Notes under the pieces: model-generated | Database searches by the model: none | The model's input: only the letters and a program-made list of their open reading frames with translations | Told to the model about the DNA's origin: nothing | Translations under genes and position numbers: made by a program | Part shown: positions 23,318-23,542 of the stretch, piece by piece | How positions within the stretch are numbered: the first letter of the stretch is position 1 | How the letters are laid out: every line of letters begins with the position of its first letter | Source: Candidatus Lithacetigena glycinireducens | GTDB lineage: Bacteria; Coprothermobacterota; HKB111 | Direction of reading: 5' to 3' | DNA length: 23,542 nt | Assembly: GCA_018725485.1 (NCBI GenBank) | Contig: QLUP01000005.1 | Span: 1-23,542, forward strand

Positions 23318-23542
23318 AAGAGAAGCGTTTTTTGAACCTGGATTTTTTGAAGGTTTTTTAATTTTTGATAAATGCACTAGATATCTAAATGTCATAGAGA
23401 ATAAATCATTTTCTGCTGAAAGAACAGTAGTAGAAACAAATATTAATTTAAAGCAATTAATATCTTATGCCATTGTAAAATCTGGAAATGATATTTTTGT
23501 TTACCAGAGGGTTACCGGTAACGAAAAAAGACTGAGAGATTT
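23292..23542 (+). CDS. Partial gene resembling COG4112 (NUDIX-like predicted phosphoesterase), cut by window end
   Basis: The first 83 codons are open from ATG 23292 to the last base. The reading frame gives KILVVEREAFFEPGFFEGFL, then a variable stretch, then KQLISYAIVKSGNDIFVYQR and NEKRLRD. This matches, from memory, the N-terminal layout of a clostridial NUDIX-like family (COG4112), in which a xKQLIPYxV strand and an RLHDLYSIGxGGH motif follow. The diagnostic NUDIX box would lie beyond the window, so the call is by resemblance only. The start overlaps the ferredoxin-like gene by 26 nt. The AAGG at 23286-23289 is only 2 nt from the ATG, so the start may be wrong. Confidence 0.65.
   Translation, partial: MREKILVVEREAFFEPGFFEGFLIFDKCTRYLNVIENKSFSAERTVVETNINLKQLISYAIVKSGNDIFVYQRVTGNEKRLRD

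Noticed and set aside
23054-23395. 113-codon minus-strand open frame at the window end
   Set aside because: It is antisense to tatD, the ferredoxin-like gene and the NUDIX-like gene, all of which have recognisable protein signatures.
1-23542. CRISPR array, insertion sequence, prophage or defence island
   Set aside because: No regularly spaced repeats, transposase or phage genes, and no atypical composition are visible; the genes are nearly all housekeeping.

Overview
The window is an AT-rich, gene-dense bacterial chromosome segment that is almost entirely housekeeping. There is no insertion sequence, CRISPR array, phage gene or integration site. The type A RNase P RNA, AsnRS, GlmU-Prs-Pth-Mfd order, LemA/HtpX pair, Shine-Dalgarno sites of AGGAGG type and a 2x[4Fe-4S] ferredoxin-like protein fit an anaerobic, deep-branching or Clostridia-like bacterium. 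Atribacterota is a plausible guess, but the sequence alone does not settle the phylum.

Layout. (1) 2-1414, minus strand: a cytoplasmic GH3 beta-N-acetylhexosaminidase (nagZ type), divergent from everything else. (2) 1500-8021: a tightly packed plus-strand run of urocanase (hutU), lemA, htpX, ychF, a tandem-domain GNAT acetyltransferase and asnS. (3) 8018-8133: tRNA-Gln(TTG) with its own near-consensus promoter overlapping the asnS stop. (4) 8206-14687: a cysteine-rich YkgJ-like protein, glmU, prs, pth and a short mfd. (5) 14706-20410: ileS, surE, obg, nadD and rsfS. (6) 20400-20752: RNase P RNA (rnpB), whose P1 helix overlaps the rsfS stop codon. (7) 20788-23542: metG, tatD, a 2x[4Fe-4S] protein, and the 5' part of a gene resembling the NUDIX-like COG4112 family, cut by the window edge.

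The genes serve translation (asnS, ileS, metG, tRNA-Gln, pth, rnpB), ribosome assembly or silencing (obg, rsfS, ychF), cell-wall precursor synthesis and recycling (glmU, nagZ), nucleotide and NAD synthesis (prs, nadD, surE), DNA repair (mfd, tatD) and membrane proteostasis (htpX, lemA).

The most interesting signals are in region 5. obg and rsfS have no ATG, GTG or TTG at their true 5' ends. obg appears to start at ATT (18206) and rsfS at CTG (20054), each exactly 8 nt after a GGAGG, and both starts restore full-length proteins. The Obg GTPase domain also has a degenerate G3/switch II (Asp to Glu and Gly to Ser, with a short deletion), while G1, G4 and G5 are kept. rnpB appears to be transcribed from an extended -10 promoter inside rsfS. 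A similar extended -10 lies directly against the ileS ATG and would give a nearly leaderless mRNA. I did not find a convincing new multi-gene system.
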